A DNA stretch of 64,000 nucleotides from Dipteris shenzhenensis (lineage: Eukaryota; Polypodiophyta; Polypodiopsida; Gleicheniales). Of the stretch, positions 1 to 10,815 are shown in pieces. The notes under the pieces are model-generated. The model saw only the letters and a program-made list of their open reading frames with translations. It was not told the DNA's origin and made no database searches. Each line of letters starts with the position of its first letter. The first letter of the stretch is position 1. The translations under genes and the position numbers were made by a program. The DNA lies in NCBI GenBank assembly GCA_047967505.1, contig CM106540.1; one strand, 5' to 3'.

Positions 1-353
1 ATAGACAAGTCTGAAAACCACAAAGAACTCATGGCGCCACTTCTCGGAGTCACCCTCCATATCGAAGCGGTGAACTAACCCTTGAAGGTAGCTCATGTCC
101 TTCTTGATCAAGACCGTCACCCATTCTGGCACCTTCCTCATAATCTTGACCGCCGTTCACACTACGCTCCCGTCTGCACTTTCCAATGGTAAACTCCGGC
201 CTGCTTTCATCATCATCCCCTTATCCATGGCAACTTGACTTTAGACCTTCCCACAATGTTGCGCACCACTGTGGTCCGTTCTGTCACCAAGCGTCTTCCA
301 CCTATGCGTTTCCCGTCTTCCGCGTCTTCCGTCCTCTGAGCTCTGATACCAAG
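1..353 (-). pseudogene. Family B element B1: 5' end of internal region with gag-like head, cut by window edge
   Basis: Read on the minus strand, the region starts at the primer-binding site beside LTR 354-1127 and runs off the left edge. The frame covering about 1-156 encodes a segment clearly homologous to residues 33-82 of the family A protein. Shared landmarks are VPEWV, KDM.YLQ.LV, a D.EG....KWR block and EF.VVF.LV. This is the most conserved part between families A and B. An in-frame TGA at 159-157 separates this block from the nearest upstream ATG-led frame, so the copy is probably dead; CGA to TGA by cytosine deamination would explain it. No retroviral CCHC knuckle is visible. Function unknown; gag-like only by position. 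Confidence 0.7.
340..351 (-). other. Primer-binding site of B1
   Basis: GCTCTGATACCA on the plus strand is TGGTATCAGAGC in element orientation. It is complementary to the 3' end of plant initiator tRNA-Met and lies two bases from the LTR end. Confidence 0.85.
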
Positions 354-1127
354 TGTCACGGACCAGGTCTTCGGGACTTAGAATTTTTTTCTATGCAGCG
401 GATATCTCTTGACCCGGCCCGCTGACCTCAGGCGCACCTAGGACTCACCAGCCCCAGACACACCCGGAGCCATCCGCAGCTCGCTTGCGTCCCGCGACGC
501 CTTTGCGTTTTCTGGCCAAAACGGGCCCTGGCACGTCCTGCACCTAGACGGCCGTTTCCAATCCCAACCACGACGCGTCCTCCCCTAGACCGCCGTTCAC
601 GGATCCTCTGATCCCCATGCCCCTTTCATGGGCCACTACTCCCCAAACGGTTCCAGCTCCCCGCTTGTATCCCGGTCTCGCAGTGAAGACACACAGACTC
701 ACGGGCCTGCGCAACACCTAACCTTCCTTGGATAGCCTCCCCGATTCACAAGTCACACAGAACACCCACTGCACGACGTTCCACCTTTAGCCCAACTTGC
801 TTAGAGGGTTACACAATGGTTCACGAATATTTACAATGGTATGAAAGGAATGGGCCGCTCACCGTTCCCCGCTCACGTTCACGTGCACTCACGCCCTTCC
901 CACGTTTTGCTTTCCGGTGTGTGCCCACACAAGTGCACCACAAGATCACAACACGTAAAATGGCCCGAGACGTTACTTGCAAGAAAGTACTAGAAAGAGT
1001 GCCAAACGATGGCTTGATAACGCTAGACTGCAAGAAAGAGTATTTACAAGCAACTGAGCGCACAACCGCATCATCACGTTTTCCTGCTGGACGCAACCTC
1101 ACATGCAGGGAGACCACCTTCCATATA
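354..1127 (-). repeat. 5' LTR of family B element B1 (774 bp)
   Basis: In element orientation it begins TATATGGAAGG and ends GTGACA, directly beside the primer-binding site. It has the same 774-bp length as the family B LTR at 33846-34619. It lacks the 89-bp S module found at the start of family A LTRs. The pentamer GTAGT at 1128-1132 separates it from the next LTR and acts as its right-hand target duplication. ORFs of about 100 codons inside it are not supported as genes. Confidence 0.85.
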
Positions 1128-1132
1128 GTAGT

Positions 1133-1810
1133 TGTAAGGGCCCGGCAGTTCCGAACTTAGTCTCCGAATGCGAGCACCTTACGTCGGACCCGTTTCCGAG
1201 TCCCAGCCTCCCTTAACGTCTCTGCTGATACCAATTCCCCTTATGCGTAGCTTATCCGGACACGACCCCTGCCCAGGCCGTCCACCGTTTTTCCCCTCTT
1301 GACACCACGCCCCACTGGGCAAGCCCTGAGGCTTCACACACCTTGGTCTGCAGAATCAAACGGGTCTCCAAGACCCACAGGAACGTCCTCCGCGCAACGT
1401 CCTGTTCAGCCCACTTCCTTTCACAGTTAACGGCCGTTACGTGGGTCGGCACGTTAGACCCCTTCGGGCAATCCCAATGTCCCGGTTCGGTACCCAACGG
1501 TTCACGGTTTATACAATGATATGGAGAATGCAAATGGCCCGCACCGTTCCCCACTCGCTTTCACGTGCCCTCAACCCGTCCCACGTTTTGCTTTCCTGTG
1601 CGTGCGCTTCAACGTGCACCACGAGGACACAACCCACAAGATGGCATGATGACGTTACTGGCAGAGCGGTACTAGATGGAGTGCCAAACGGTCGCAAGAA
1701 CATGCTTGATTCCAACAGAAAATATTTACAAGCAAGAGGGAGCATAAACGGCCGCTGACGTTTTCCTCATCCAACTCAACTTAGCATGAGAGAGCACTAT
1801 CCTCCATATA
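1133..1810 (-). repeat. E6 3' LTR core (678 bp), split from its S module
   Basis: Starts TGTAAGGGCCC and ends CTCCATATA on the plus strand. It is followed by GTAGT (1811-1815), where E2 inserted. Its partner is 30003-30680, and its S module lies about 25 kb away at 26595-26683. Confidence 0.8.
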
Positions 1811-1815
1811 GTAGT

Positions 1816-2492
1816 TGTAAGGGCCCGGCGGTTTCGGACTTAGCCTCCGAATGCGAGCACCTTACGTCGGACCCGTTTCCGAGTCCCAGCCTCCCTTAAC
1901 GTCTCTGCTGATACCAAATCCCCTTTATGCGCAGCTTATACAACACGACCCCTGCCCGGGCCGTCCACCGTTTTTCCCCACTTAGCTCCACGCCCCACTG
2001 GGCAAGCCCTTAGGCTTCAACACCTTGGTCTGCAGAATCACACGGGTCTCCAAGACCCACAGGAACGTCCTCCGCGCAACGTCCTGTTCAGCCCACTTCC
2101 TTTCACAGTTAACGGCCGTTACGTGGGTCGGCACGTTAGACCCCTTCGGGCAATCCCAATGTCCCGGTTCGGTACCCAACGGTTCACGGTTTATACAATG
2201 GTATGGAGAATGCAAATGGCCCTCACCGTTCCCCACTCGCTTTCACGTGCCCTCAACCCATCCCACGTTTTGCTTTCCTGTGCGTGCGCTTCAACGTGCA
2301 CCACGAGGACACAACCCACAAGATGGCATGATGACGTTACTGGCAGAGCGGTACTAGATGGAGTGCCAAACGGTCGCAAGAACGCACTTGATTGCAACAG
2401 AATATATTTACAAGCAAGAGGGAGCATAAACGGCCGCTGACGTTTTCCTCACCCAAATAGACATAGCATGAGAGAGCACTATCCTCCATATA
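1816..2492 (-). repeat. E2 3' LTR core (677 bp)
   Basis: Matches 10816-11492 in length and diagnostic bases. E1 is inserted at the GTAGT immediately to its right (2493-2497). Confidence 0.8.
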
Positions 2493-2497
2493 GTAGT

Positions 2498-3272
2498 TGT
2501 AAGGGCCCGGTAGTTTCGGACTTAGTCTCCGAATGCGAGCACCTTACGTCGGACCCGTTTCCGAGTCCCAGCCTCCCTTAACGTCTCTGCTGATACCAAA
2601 TCCCCTTTATGCGCAGCTTATCCAACACGACCCCTACCCAGGCCGTCCACCGTTTCTCCCCACTTGACACCACGCCCCACTGGGCAAGCCCTTAGGCTTC
2701 ACACACCTTGGTCTGCAGGTTCACTCGGGTCTCCAAGACCCACAGGAACGTCCTCCGCGCAACGTCCTGTTCAGCCCACGTTTCTTTCCCAGTTAACGGC
2801 CGTTACGTGGGTCGGCACGTTAGACCCCTTCGGGCAATCCCAATGTCCCGGTTCGGTACCCAACGGTTCACGGTTTGTACAATGGTATGGAGAATGCAAA
2901 TGGCCCTCACCGTTCCCCACTCGCTTTCACGTGCCCTCAACCCGTCCCACGTTTTGCTTTCCTGTGCGTGCGCTTCAACGTGCACCACGAGGACACAACC
3001 CACAAGATGGCATGATGACGTTACTGGCAGAGCGGTACTAGATGGAGTGCCAAACGGTCGCAAGAACGCACTTGATTGCAACAGAAAATATTTACAAGCA
3101 AGAGGGAGCATAAACGGCCGCTGACGTTTTCCTCATCCTCAACTCAACTTAGCATGAGAGAGCACTATCCTCCATATAGTAGTGGCTGGCCGCTAGGCAC
3201 CGTGGGGGCTCCTACGCCCAAAAAACGTCCGATCACTCACGGCAGGTCAACCCTAAAGTTGACTTTCTTATA
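2498..3272 (-). repeat. E1 3' LTR, complete (core 2498-3178, S 3184-3272)
   Basis: 681-bp core, internal GTAGT at 3179-3183, and S module ending CTTATA beside the polypurine tract. Core and S both match 6706-7480, including the CGATCACTC variant in S. Confidence 0.88.
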
Positions 3273-6200
3273 CTCTCCCCGGTTCAAAAGAATTGATGTC
3301 CTCATCAATTAAAGGGGAAGAGTTGCCGGCTATACGCAAAAGCCTAACCTCACCAAGGTGACTTAAGTGAGTGGCCACACACACACACACAAAAGCCTAA
3401 CCTCAATCCGAGAACGTCTCGAATGAGTGGCCACACACGCACTCGTTTGGCCTTTTACATGGGCATCAAAATTTGCCTTCTCCTCATAACGGGGGGGCAA
3501 AGAATGAAAAGAATGATATAATTTTACAACATATTTTACAAAGAAAACGGTGCCTCAAGGTTTGGCGTTTTTGAGAGGTCACCGCATCCACGTATAGCTT
3601 TGCAAAATTAAAAATTGGCCGTTTGCATAAATTCCCCGGCCAAAATTTCCAACCCGCCAAAAAGGTAACATCGGGACGTGACATTGGACCGGGCCAATGT
3701 TTCCAACCCGCAAGTAACATGATATTAAGAGGCCCCCTTGGCCGGATTTGCCTTGGAAGCCCACGGGCGAGATGAACAAGCCAAGTATCACCTGGCCAAA
3801 ATTTCCACCCCGCTTCCAACATGATTTCATGGGACGACGCTATGCCGGGCCAATCTTTCCACCCCGCACACAGCATCACCTTGCCGCTTGCCACCTGTCC
3901 AAGTGAACGCACTTGCTCACCCGGCCAGAACTTCCAACCAGCCCAAAGCAAAACATGCCCGAACGGCTTGATCTTTCTTTCGGCACCTGTCATCTCCATT
4001 GGCTTAGGCAATAAGCCCAAGTAACAAGGAGGAAAAGAATGCGAGCCAATACTTAGACTCGTCTTTGACTCTTCCAGTCGGATCATTGCGTTAATGCACT
4101 GCTTCCATTCTTTCCATGCGTCTTGCCACGCCGACTTTGAATATTTGCACATAACCCACGAGAGAATCTTGCGTTTTTGGAGAGTTTGATTTGGGCGCTT
4201 CGCCGTTTTCTTCACCCTTCGCGCCACTTCTCTTCCTGACCCCCTTCTTCTCATCCTTAGCCGTTCTGCACACGTCCTTCCACCTCGTCGCGGCTTCATT
4301 TCATCACGTTCCTCTCTTGAACGCCGCACTTCCCTGCACCTTGGACCTTTTGCCCTGCATCTTCTTTGTGCTCCACAACCTAGACCCGTTCTCCTCTCCG
4401 TCTCTTCGTCTTGGTCCTTTTTGACCTCATCCTGCTCCCTTGGCCTACCTATCACCCTGCACCTATGCATCCACCTTCCACCTCTTTGACTAACCTTGGC
4501 CACTTCTTCATCCGCCGTTTCTCCTTGAAACCGTGGCCTTCTCATCCCTTCCTTGATCCTTCCCGCCGTTCTACCTAGCCTTGCCTTACCTTCTTTCCCT
4601 TCCGCTGTTTCCTCTTTTCCTTCGCCCGTTTCATCTTTACCTTCCGCCGTTTCCACTTCTGGCCTTAGCCTTTTCATCCATCGGAAACAGGGTAGCGGAA
4701 CCGTGTCGTGGGAGTGCAAGGTGCGCCCCAAGGAAAACGACCGGTAAACAGGTGATGGACAGAGGGAACGGCGCGGGAGCCGTGAGACACGAAGGAAACG
4801 GCGCAGGAGCCGTGATGAGCAAAGAAAACGGCGCAGGAGCCGTCAAGTGCATGGGAAACGGCGTGGGAGCCGAGAGGTGCATGCAGGGTGTGAAGCCCAG
4901 AGAAAACGGCGCGGGAGCCGTGAGATGTGTGGGAAACGGCGCGGAAGGCGCGAGATGTGGAAGCAGTGACGCGAGAGTCACGTTGGGGAAAACGGGTGAT
5001 GCAGAGTCCCGAGACGCTATAGGCGTGGTGAAGACCCAAGGCGCGAGAAGCGCGAGAACGGAGACCAGAGGCGCGAGAAGCGCGGTCACAGGGACGGGAA
5101 GCGCGAAAGATTCGAGTGGCGCAAAGCAAAGGATGAGCAGTGCCGTTGTACCAAAGATAGATCAAAGAAACGCTCAAGGTGAGGTGGTCGGGACGAGGAG
5201 CACACAAGGTGCAGGCCGAAGACCCAGTGACGTGGTAGGCCCGGAGAACACTCAGAGAAACGCTCAAGGCGTGAGGATGACCAAGGAGAACGTGAAAGGC
5301 ATGGCAACGGAGATGGGACGCGCGAAAGGTTTGAGTGGCGCGAAGGAAACGAAGAGCAGTGCCGTTGTAACAAAGAGAAATCCAACAAACGCTCAAGGTG
5401 AGGAGGTCGGGAGAAGGAGCACGGAAGGTGCAGGCCAAAGACCCAGTGACGTGGTAGGCCAGAAGCAAAGTCAGAAAAACGCACAAGGCGTGCAGGTGAC
5501 AGATGAAAACGTGAAAGGTGCGGGAAGAAAACGGGAAAGTGCTCAAGGCACAAACGGAGGAAAGGGAGCGGAAGCAATGCGAAACGGCGAACAGGGCCAG
5601 GATGGAAGCTTGGAAGGTGAAGTGGATTGGCAAGTGGAAAGTTGGGATGCAGAAGAGGAACGGCACTGGGGCAAGGACAAGCGAGTGATTAGAAGCCCGT
5701 GGCAACGCAGAGGCGTGTGCAGAAAGGATGCCGAGAGGGAAAGGGAAAACGACGATGCGCCGGAGCATCAGGTGGAGCCAAGAGACATAAAGGGAAAACG
5801 GATGTGGACAGGTGCAGGTCCAGGTAGACGCAGAGGCGTGACCCGAAGGGAAGCCCTAAGGCAGAGGATGAACCGCGAAGAAGAAGTAGAAGAAAGGGAG
5901 AAAGTGATGGCGGCCAAGGGGATGGAAGGACGTGAGACGAGGCCATGGCGTGAACCGCAAACGGCGAAGGATGAAGCGAAAACGGCGGATGGAAAAGGAC
6001 CCAAGGCAAGGCTAGGTAGAACGGCGGGAAGGATGAGCGGATGGATGAAAAGGCTAAGGCCAGAAGTGGAAACGGCGGAAGGTAAAGATGAAACGGGCGA
6101 AGGAAAAGAGGAAACAGCGGAAGGGAAAGAAGGTAAGGCAAGGCTAGGTAGAACGGCGGGAAGGATCAAGGAAGGGATGAGAAGGCCACGGTTTCAAGGA

Positions 6201-6705
6201 GAAACGGCGGATGAAGAAGTGGCCAAGGTTAGTCAAAGAGGTGGAAGGTGGATGCATAGGTGCAGGGTGATAGGTAGGCCAAGGGAGCAGGATGAGGTCA
6301 AAAAGGACCAAGACGAAGAGACGGAGAGGAGAACGGGTCTAGGTTGTGGAGCACAAAGAAGATGCAGGGCAAAAGACCCAGTGACGTGGTAGGCCCGGAG
6401 AACACTCAGAGAAACGCTCAAGGCGTGAGGATGACCAAGGAGAACGTGAAAGGCATGGCAACGGAGATGGGACGCGCGAAAGGTTTGAGTGGCGCGAAGG
6501 AAACGAAGAGCAGTGCCGTTGTAACAAAGAGAAATCCAACAAACGCTCAAGGTGAGGAGGTCGGGAGAAGGAGCACGGAAGGTGCAGGCCAAAGACCCAG
6601 TGACGTGGTAGGCCAGAAGCAAAGTCAGAAAAACGCACAAGGCGTGCAGGTGACAGATGAAAACGTGAAAGGTGCGGGAAGAAAACGTGAGGCTCTGATA
6701 CCAAG
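3273..6705 (-). pseudogene. E1 internal region: inverted and duplicated fragments of the large ORF
   Basis: From 3273 to about 4682 the C-terminal half of the ORF is in the expected minus orientation. It ends early at the G7 run near 3490, as in E3 and E12. From about 4682 to 6375 the sequence flips to plus and covers roughly residues 157-715. A second plus fragment, about 6376-6688, repeats the middle section, and then comes the primer-binding site at 6692-6703. The N-terminal head is missing. Residues of about 610-715 occur in both orientations, giving inverted arms near 4355-4682 and 6043-6370. The junctions show only short shared words. This may be a product of template switching or autointegration, or possibly an assembly error. 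Confidence 0.75.
6692..6703 (-). other. Primer-binding site of E1
   Basis: GCTCTGATACCA, two bases from the LTR. It directly abuts rearranged sequence instead of the normal leader. Confidence 0.85.
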
Positions 6706-7480
6706 TGTAAGGGCCCGGTAGTTTCGGACTTAGTCTCCGAATGCGAGCACCTTACGTCGGACCCGTTTCCGAGTCCCAGCCTCCCTTAACGTCTCTGCTG
6801 ATACCAAATCCCCTTTATGCGCAGCTTATCCAACACGACCCCTACCCAGGCCGTCCACCGTTTCTCCCCACTTGACACCACGCCCCACTGGGCAAGCCCT
6901 TAGGCTTCACACACCTTGGTCTGCAGGTTCACTCGGGTCTCCAAGACCCACAGGAACGTCCTCCGCGCAACGTCCTGTTCAGCCCACGTTTCTTTCCCAG
7001 TTAACGGCCGTTACGTGGGTCGGCACGTTAGACCCCTTCGGGCAATCCCAATGTCCCGGTTCGGTACCCAACGGTTCACGGTTTGTACAATGGTATGGAG
7101 AATGCAAATGGCCCTCACCGTTCCCCACTCGCTTTCACGTGCCCTCAACCCGTCCCACGTTTTGCTTTCCTGTGCGTGCGCTTCAACGTGCACCACGAGG
7201 ACACAACCCACAAGATGGCATGATGACGTTACTGGCAGAGCGGTACTAGATGGAGTGCCAAACGGTCGCAAGAACGCACTTGATTGCAACAGAAAATATT
7301 TACAAGCAAGAGGGAGCATAAACGGCCGCTGACGTTTTCCTCATCCTCAACTCAACTTAGCATGAGAGAGCACTATCCTCCATATAGTAGTGGCTGGCCG
7401 CTAGGCACCGTGGGGGCTCCTACGCCCAAAAAACGTCCGATCACTCACGGCAGGTCAACCCTAAAGTTGACTTTCTTATA
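6706..7480 (-). repeat. E1 5' LTR, complete (core 6706-7386, S 7392-7480)
   Basis: Same 681-bp core and S variant as 2498-3272. Followed by the GTAGT duplication at 7481-7485. Confidence 0.88.
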
Positions 7481-7485
7481 GTAGT

Positions 7486-7574
7486 GGCTGGCCGCTAGGC
7501 ACCGTGGGGGCTCCTTCGCCCAAAAAACGTCCGAACACTCACGGCAGGTCAACCCTAAAGTTGACTTTCTTATA
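7486..7574 (-). repeat. S module of E2 3' LTR
   Basis: 89 bp from GGCTGGCC to CTTATA, with the CTCCTTCGCCC variant. It directly abuts E2's polypurine tract (CTCTCCCC on the plus strand). Its core is at 1816-2492, split off by E1. Confidence 0.8.
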
Positions 7575-10500
7575 CTCTCCCCGGTTCAAAAGAATTGATG
7601 TCCTCATCAATTAAAGGGGAAGAGTTGCCGGCTATACGCAAAAGCCTAACCTCACCAAGGTGACTTAAGTGAGTGGCCACACACACACACAAAAGCCTAA
7701 CCTCAATCCGAGAACGTCTCGAATGAGTGGCCACACACGCACTAGTATGGCCTTTTTCATGGGCATCAAAATTGGCGTTCTCCTCATTGTTGGCGATTAT
7801 ACACAAAAGCCTAGCCTCACCAAGGTGACTTAAGTGAGTGGCCACACACACACACAAAAGCCTAACGCCGATCCGAGAAGGTCTCGAATGAGTGGCCACA
7901 CACGCACTAGTATGGCTTCTTACTTGGGCATCAAAATTTGCCTTCTCCTCATAATGGGGGGCGAAGAATGTAAAGAATGATATAATTTTACAACATATTT
8001 TACGAAGAAAACGGTGCCTCAAGGTTTGGCATTTTTGAGAGGTCACCGCATCCACGTATAGCTTTCCAAAATAAAAAATTAGCCGTTTGCATAAATTCCC
8101 CGGCCAAAATTTCCAACCCGCCAAAATGGTAACATCGGGACGTGACATTGGACCGGGCCAATGTTTCCAACCCGCAAGCAACATGATATTTGTAGGAGGC
8201 TCCCTTGGCCGGATTTGCCTTGGAAGCCCACATGCGAGATGAATAAGCCAAGTATCTCCTGGCCAAAATTTCCACCCCGCTTCCAACATGATTTCGTGAA
8301 ACGACGCTATGCCGGGCCAATCTTTCCACCCCACACACAGCATCACCTTGCCGCTTGCCACCTGTCCAAGTGAACACACTTGCTCACCCGGCCAGAACTT
8401 CCAACCTGCCCAAAGCAAAACATGCCCGAACGGCTTGATTTTTCTTTTGGTACCTGTCATCTCCATTGGCTTAGGCAATAAGCCCAAGTAACAAGGAGGA
8501 AAAGAATGCGAGCCAATACTTAGACTCGTTTTTGACTCTTCCAGTCGGATCATGACGTTAATGCACTGCTTCCATTCCTTCCATGCGTCTTGCCACGCAG
8601 ACTTTGAATATTGGTGCATCACCCAAGAGATAATCTTATGTTTTGGGAGAACTGGACTTGTGCGTTTCGCCGTTTTCTTCACCCTTCGCACCACTTCTCT
8701 TCCTGACCCTCTTCTTCTCATCCTTACCCGTTCTGCACAAGTCCTTCCACCTCGTCGCGGTTTCTTCTCATCACGTTCTTCTCCTGAACACCGCACGTTC
8801 CTGCATCTTGGACCTTCCGTCCTGCATCTTCTTCGCGCTCCCCAACCTAGACCCGTTCTCCTCTTTGTTTCTTCATCTTGGTCCTTCTTGACCTCATCAT
8901 GCTCCCTTGGCCTACATGTCACCCTGGACCTATGCATCCACCTTCCACCTCTTTGACTAACCTTGGCCACTTCTTCATCCGTCGTTTCTCCTTGAAACCG
9001 TGGCCTTCTCATCCCTTCCTTGATCCTTCCCGCCGTTCTACCTTTCCTTTCCTTTCCTTCTTTCCCATCCGCCGTCTCCTCTTTTCCTTCCGCCGTTTCC
9101 GCTTCTGGCCTTAGCCTTTTCATCCATCCACTCATCCTTCCCGCCGTTCTACCTTGCCTTGCCTTGGGTCCTTTTCCATCCGCCGTCTCCCTTTCGTCTT
9201 CCGTCGTTTCCGCTTCATCCTTCGCCGTTTGCGCTTCACGCCTTGGCCTCATCACACGTCCTTCCATCCCCTTGGCCGACATCACCTTTTCCCTTTCGTC
9301 TTCTTCTTCGCGCTTCATCCTCTGCCCTAAGGCTTCCCTTCGGGTCACGCCTCTGCGTCTACCTGGACCTGCACCTGTCCACATCCGTTTTCCCTTTATG
9401 TCTCTTGGTTCCACCTGATGCTCCAGCGCATCTTCGTTTTCCCTTTCCCTCTCGGCATCCTTTCTGCACACGCCTCTGCGTTGCCACGGGCTTCTGATCG
9501 CTCGCTTGACCTTGCCCCAGTGCCATTCCTCTTCTTCATCCCAACTTTCCACTTGCCATTCCACTTCACCTTCCAAGCTTCCATCTTCGACCTGTTCGCC
9601 GTTTCTTATCGCTTCCGCTCCCTTTCCTCCGTTTGTGCCTTGAGCACTTACCCATTTCCTTCCCGCACCTTCCACGTTTTCATCTGTCACCTGCACGCCT
9701 TGTGCGTTTCCCTGAGTTCGCTTCGGGCCTACCACGTCACTGGGTCTTCGGCCTGCACCTTCCGTGCTCCTTCTCCCGACCTCCTCACCTTGAGCGTTTG
9801 TTTGATCTATCTTTGGTACAACGGCACTGCTCTTCCCTTGTTTTGCGCCACTCAAGTCTTTCGCGCTTCCCGTCCCTGTGACCGCGCTTCTCGCGCCTCT
9901 GGTCTCCGTTTTCGCGCTTCTCGCGCCTTGGGTCTTCACCACGCCTATAGCGTCTCGGGACTCTGCATCACCCGTTTTCCCAAACGTGACTCTCGCGTCA
10001 CTGCTTCCACATCTCGCGCCTTCCGCGCCGTTTCCCACACATCTCACGGCTCCCGCACCGTTCTCTCGGGGCTTCACACCCTGCATGCACCTCTCGGCTC
10101 CCACGCCGTTTCCCATGCACCTCACGGCTCCTGCGCCGTTCTCTTTGCACCTCACGGCTCCTGCGCCGTTCCCTTCATGTCTCACGGCTCCCGCGCCGTT
10201 CTCTCGATCCATCACCTGTTTACCGGTCGTTTTCCTTGGGGCGCACCTTGCACTCCCACGACATGGTTCCGCTTCCCTGTTTCCACTGTCCATCCCTTTT
10301 GTCTCACTGGCCGCCGTTTTAGATCCTGTTCTCCTTTCTGCTTGGGCCTGCCACCATTCCTGACTCCACCTGCGTCGTTCTTCCTCCTCCCAATCCTCAT
10401 CTTCACTTTCACTTTCCGAGCCGCTTTCTGACTCATCCGACGTTTCATCCTCCGTTTCGCTCTCGGACTCCTCCGCATCATCCTCCAACTCTTTCTTCAC

Positions 10501-10755
10501 ATAGAGTTGCATCACTAGCTTGAAGACCACCATAAACTCACTACGCCACTTGGCCGTTTTCCCCTCTGTGTCATACCGCGACACGAGCCGCTGCAAGTAC
10601 CCCATGTCCTTGCTCAGGAGGATGTTCACCCACTCTGGAACGGCCCTCATCATATCCACTGCGGCTTCCATCTCTGACTTGCCACTCCTCATTGCCCGTA
10701 GAATTGCATCCTTCCCTTGTGCATATGATTGACCTTGTCCGTCACGTGACGCCAT
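7570..10755 (-). CDS. Large non-autonomous retrotransposon ORF, E2 copy (1061 aa), intact
   Basis: The start ATG (10755) is the first one after the primer-binding site and opens with MASRDGQGQ. The frame is open to the LTR border, where GTA TAA uses the first LTR bases as stop. The domain order is as described for the copy at 17796-21014, with two differences. It has only one of the two 73-residue central repeats. Its tail is longer because a block of about 168 bp encoding NFDAH...CVATHLSHLGE is duplicated (about 7628-7790 and 7791-7960), as in the copy at 55403-58828. Five AGWKxWPG-type motifs are present, one as VGWKDWPG. No polymerase, protease or integrase motif is seen. Function unknown. 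Confidence 0.75.
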   Translation of the reverse strand: MASRDGQGQSYAQGKDAILRAMRSGKSEMEAAVDMMRAVPEWVNILLSKDMGYLQRLVSRYDTEGKTAKWRSEFMVVFKLVMQLYVKKELEDDAEESESETEDETSDESESGSESESEDEDWEEEERRRWSQEWWQAQAERRTGSKTAASETKGMDSGNREAEPCRGSARCAPRKTTGKQVMDRENGAGAVRHEGNGAGAVRCKENGAGAVRCMGNGVGAERCMQGVKPRENGAGAVRCVGNGAEGARCGSSDARVTFGKTGDAESRDAIGVVKTQGARSAKTETRGARSAVTGTGSAKDLSGAKQGKSSAVVPKIDQTNAQGEEVGRRSTEGAGRRPSDVVGPKRTQGNAQGVQVTDENVEGAGRKWVSAQGTNGGKGAEAIRNGEQVEDGSLEGEVEWQVESWDEEEEWHWGKVKRAIRSPWQRRGVCRKDAERERENEDALEHQVEPRDIKGKRMWTGAGPGRRRGVTRREALGQRMKREEEDEREKVMSAKGMEGRVMRPRREAQTAKDEAETTEDERETADGKGPKARQGRTAGRMSGWMKRLRPEAETAEGKEETADGKEGKERKGRTAGRIKEGMRRPRFQGETTDEEVAKVSQRGGRWMHRSRVTCRPREHDEVKKDQDEETKRRTGLGWGARRRCRTEGPRCRNVRCSGEERDEKKPRRGGRTCAERVRMRRRGSGREVVRRVKKTAKRTSPVLPKHKIISWVMHQYSKSAWQDAWKEWKQCINVMIRLEESKTSLSIGSHSFPPCYLGLLPKPMEMTGTKRKIKPFGHVLLWAGWKFWPGEQVCSLGQVASGKVMLCVGWKDWPGIASFHEIMLEAGWKFWPGDTWLIHLACGLPRQIRPREPPTNIMLLAGWKHWPGPMSRPDVTILAGWKFWPGNLCKRLIFYFGKLYVDAVTSQKCQTLRHRFLRKICCKIISFFTFFAPHYEEKANFDAQVRSHTSACVATHSRPSRIGVRLLCVCVATHLSHLGEARLLCIIANNEENANFDAHEKGHTSACVATHSRRSRIEVRLLCVCVATHLSHLGEVRLLRIAGNSSPLIDEDINSFEPGRV

Positions 10756-10801
10756 ACCTCGATACAGGATCCTCCCGAAGGCTCGCGATACCTTGAGGTT
10801 T

Positions 10802-10813
10802 GCTCTGATACCA
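10802..10813 (-). other. Primer-binding site of E2
   Basis: GCTCTGATACCA on the plus strand, two bases from the LTR core beginning at 10816. Confidence 0.88.
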
Positions 10814-10815
10814 AG

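Larger units (their letters stand above)
2498..7480 (-). mobile_element. Family A element E1, internally rearranged, nested in the 3' LTR of E2
   Basis: Complete LTRs at 2498-3272 and 6706-7480 (775 bp each) enclose a scrambled internal region. GTAGT at 2493-2497 and 7481-7485 is the target duplication. Removing E1 restores core-GTAGT-S of E2's 3' LTR. Confidence 0.88.

Noticed and set aside
186-425. Plus-strand ORF of 79 codons at the left edge
   Set aside because: It runs antisense to the B1 gag leader, crosses the primer-binding site and enters the LTR; no independent support.
2708-3124. Recurrent ORFs of about 78-138 codons in every LTR core, on both strands
   Set aside because: They overlap each other on both strands, change start and length with small LTR differences, and carry no domain. 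They fit chance ORFs in a GC-rich LTR.
7570-10755. Reverse transcriptase, integrase, protease or CCHC motifs in the large ORF
   Set aside because: No YxDD, D-T/S-G, HHCC, DDE or CX2CX4HX4C pattern was found in any copy. The cysteines in the NGAGAVRC repeats do not have knuckle spacing.
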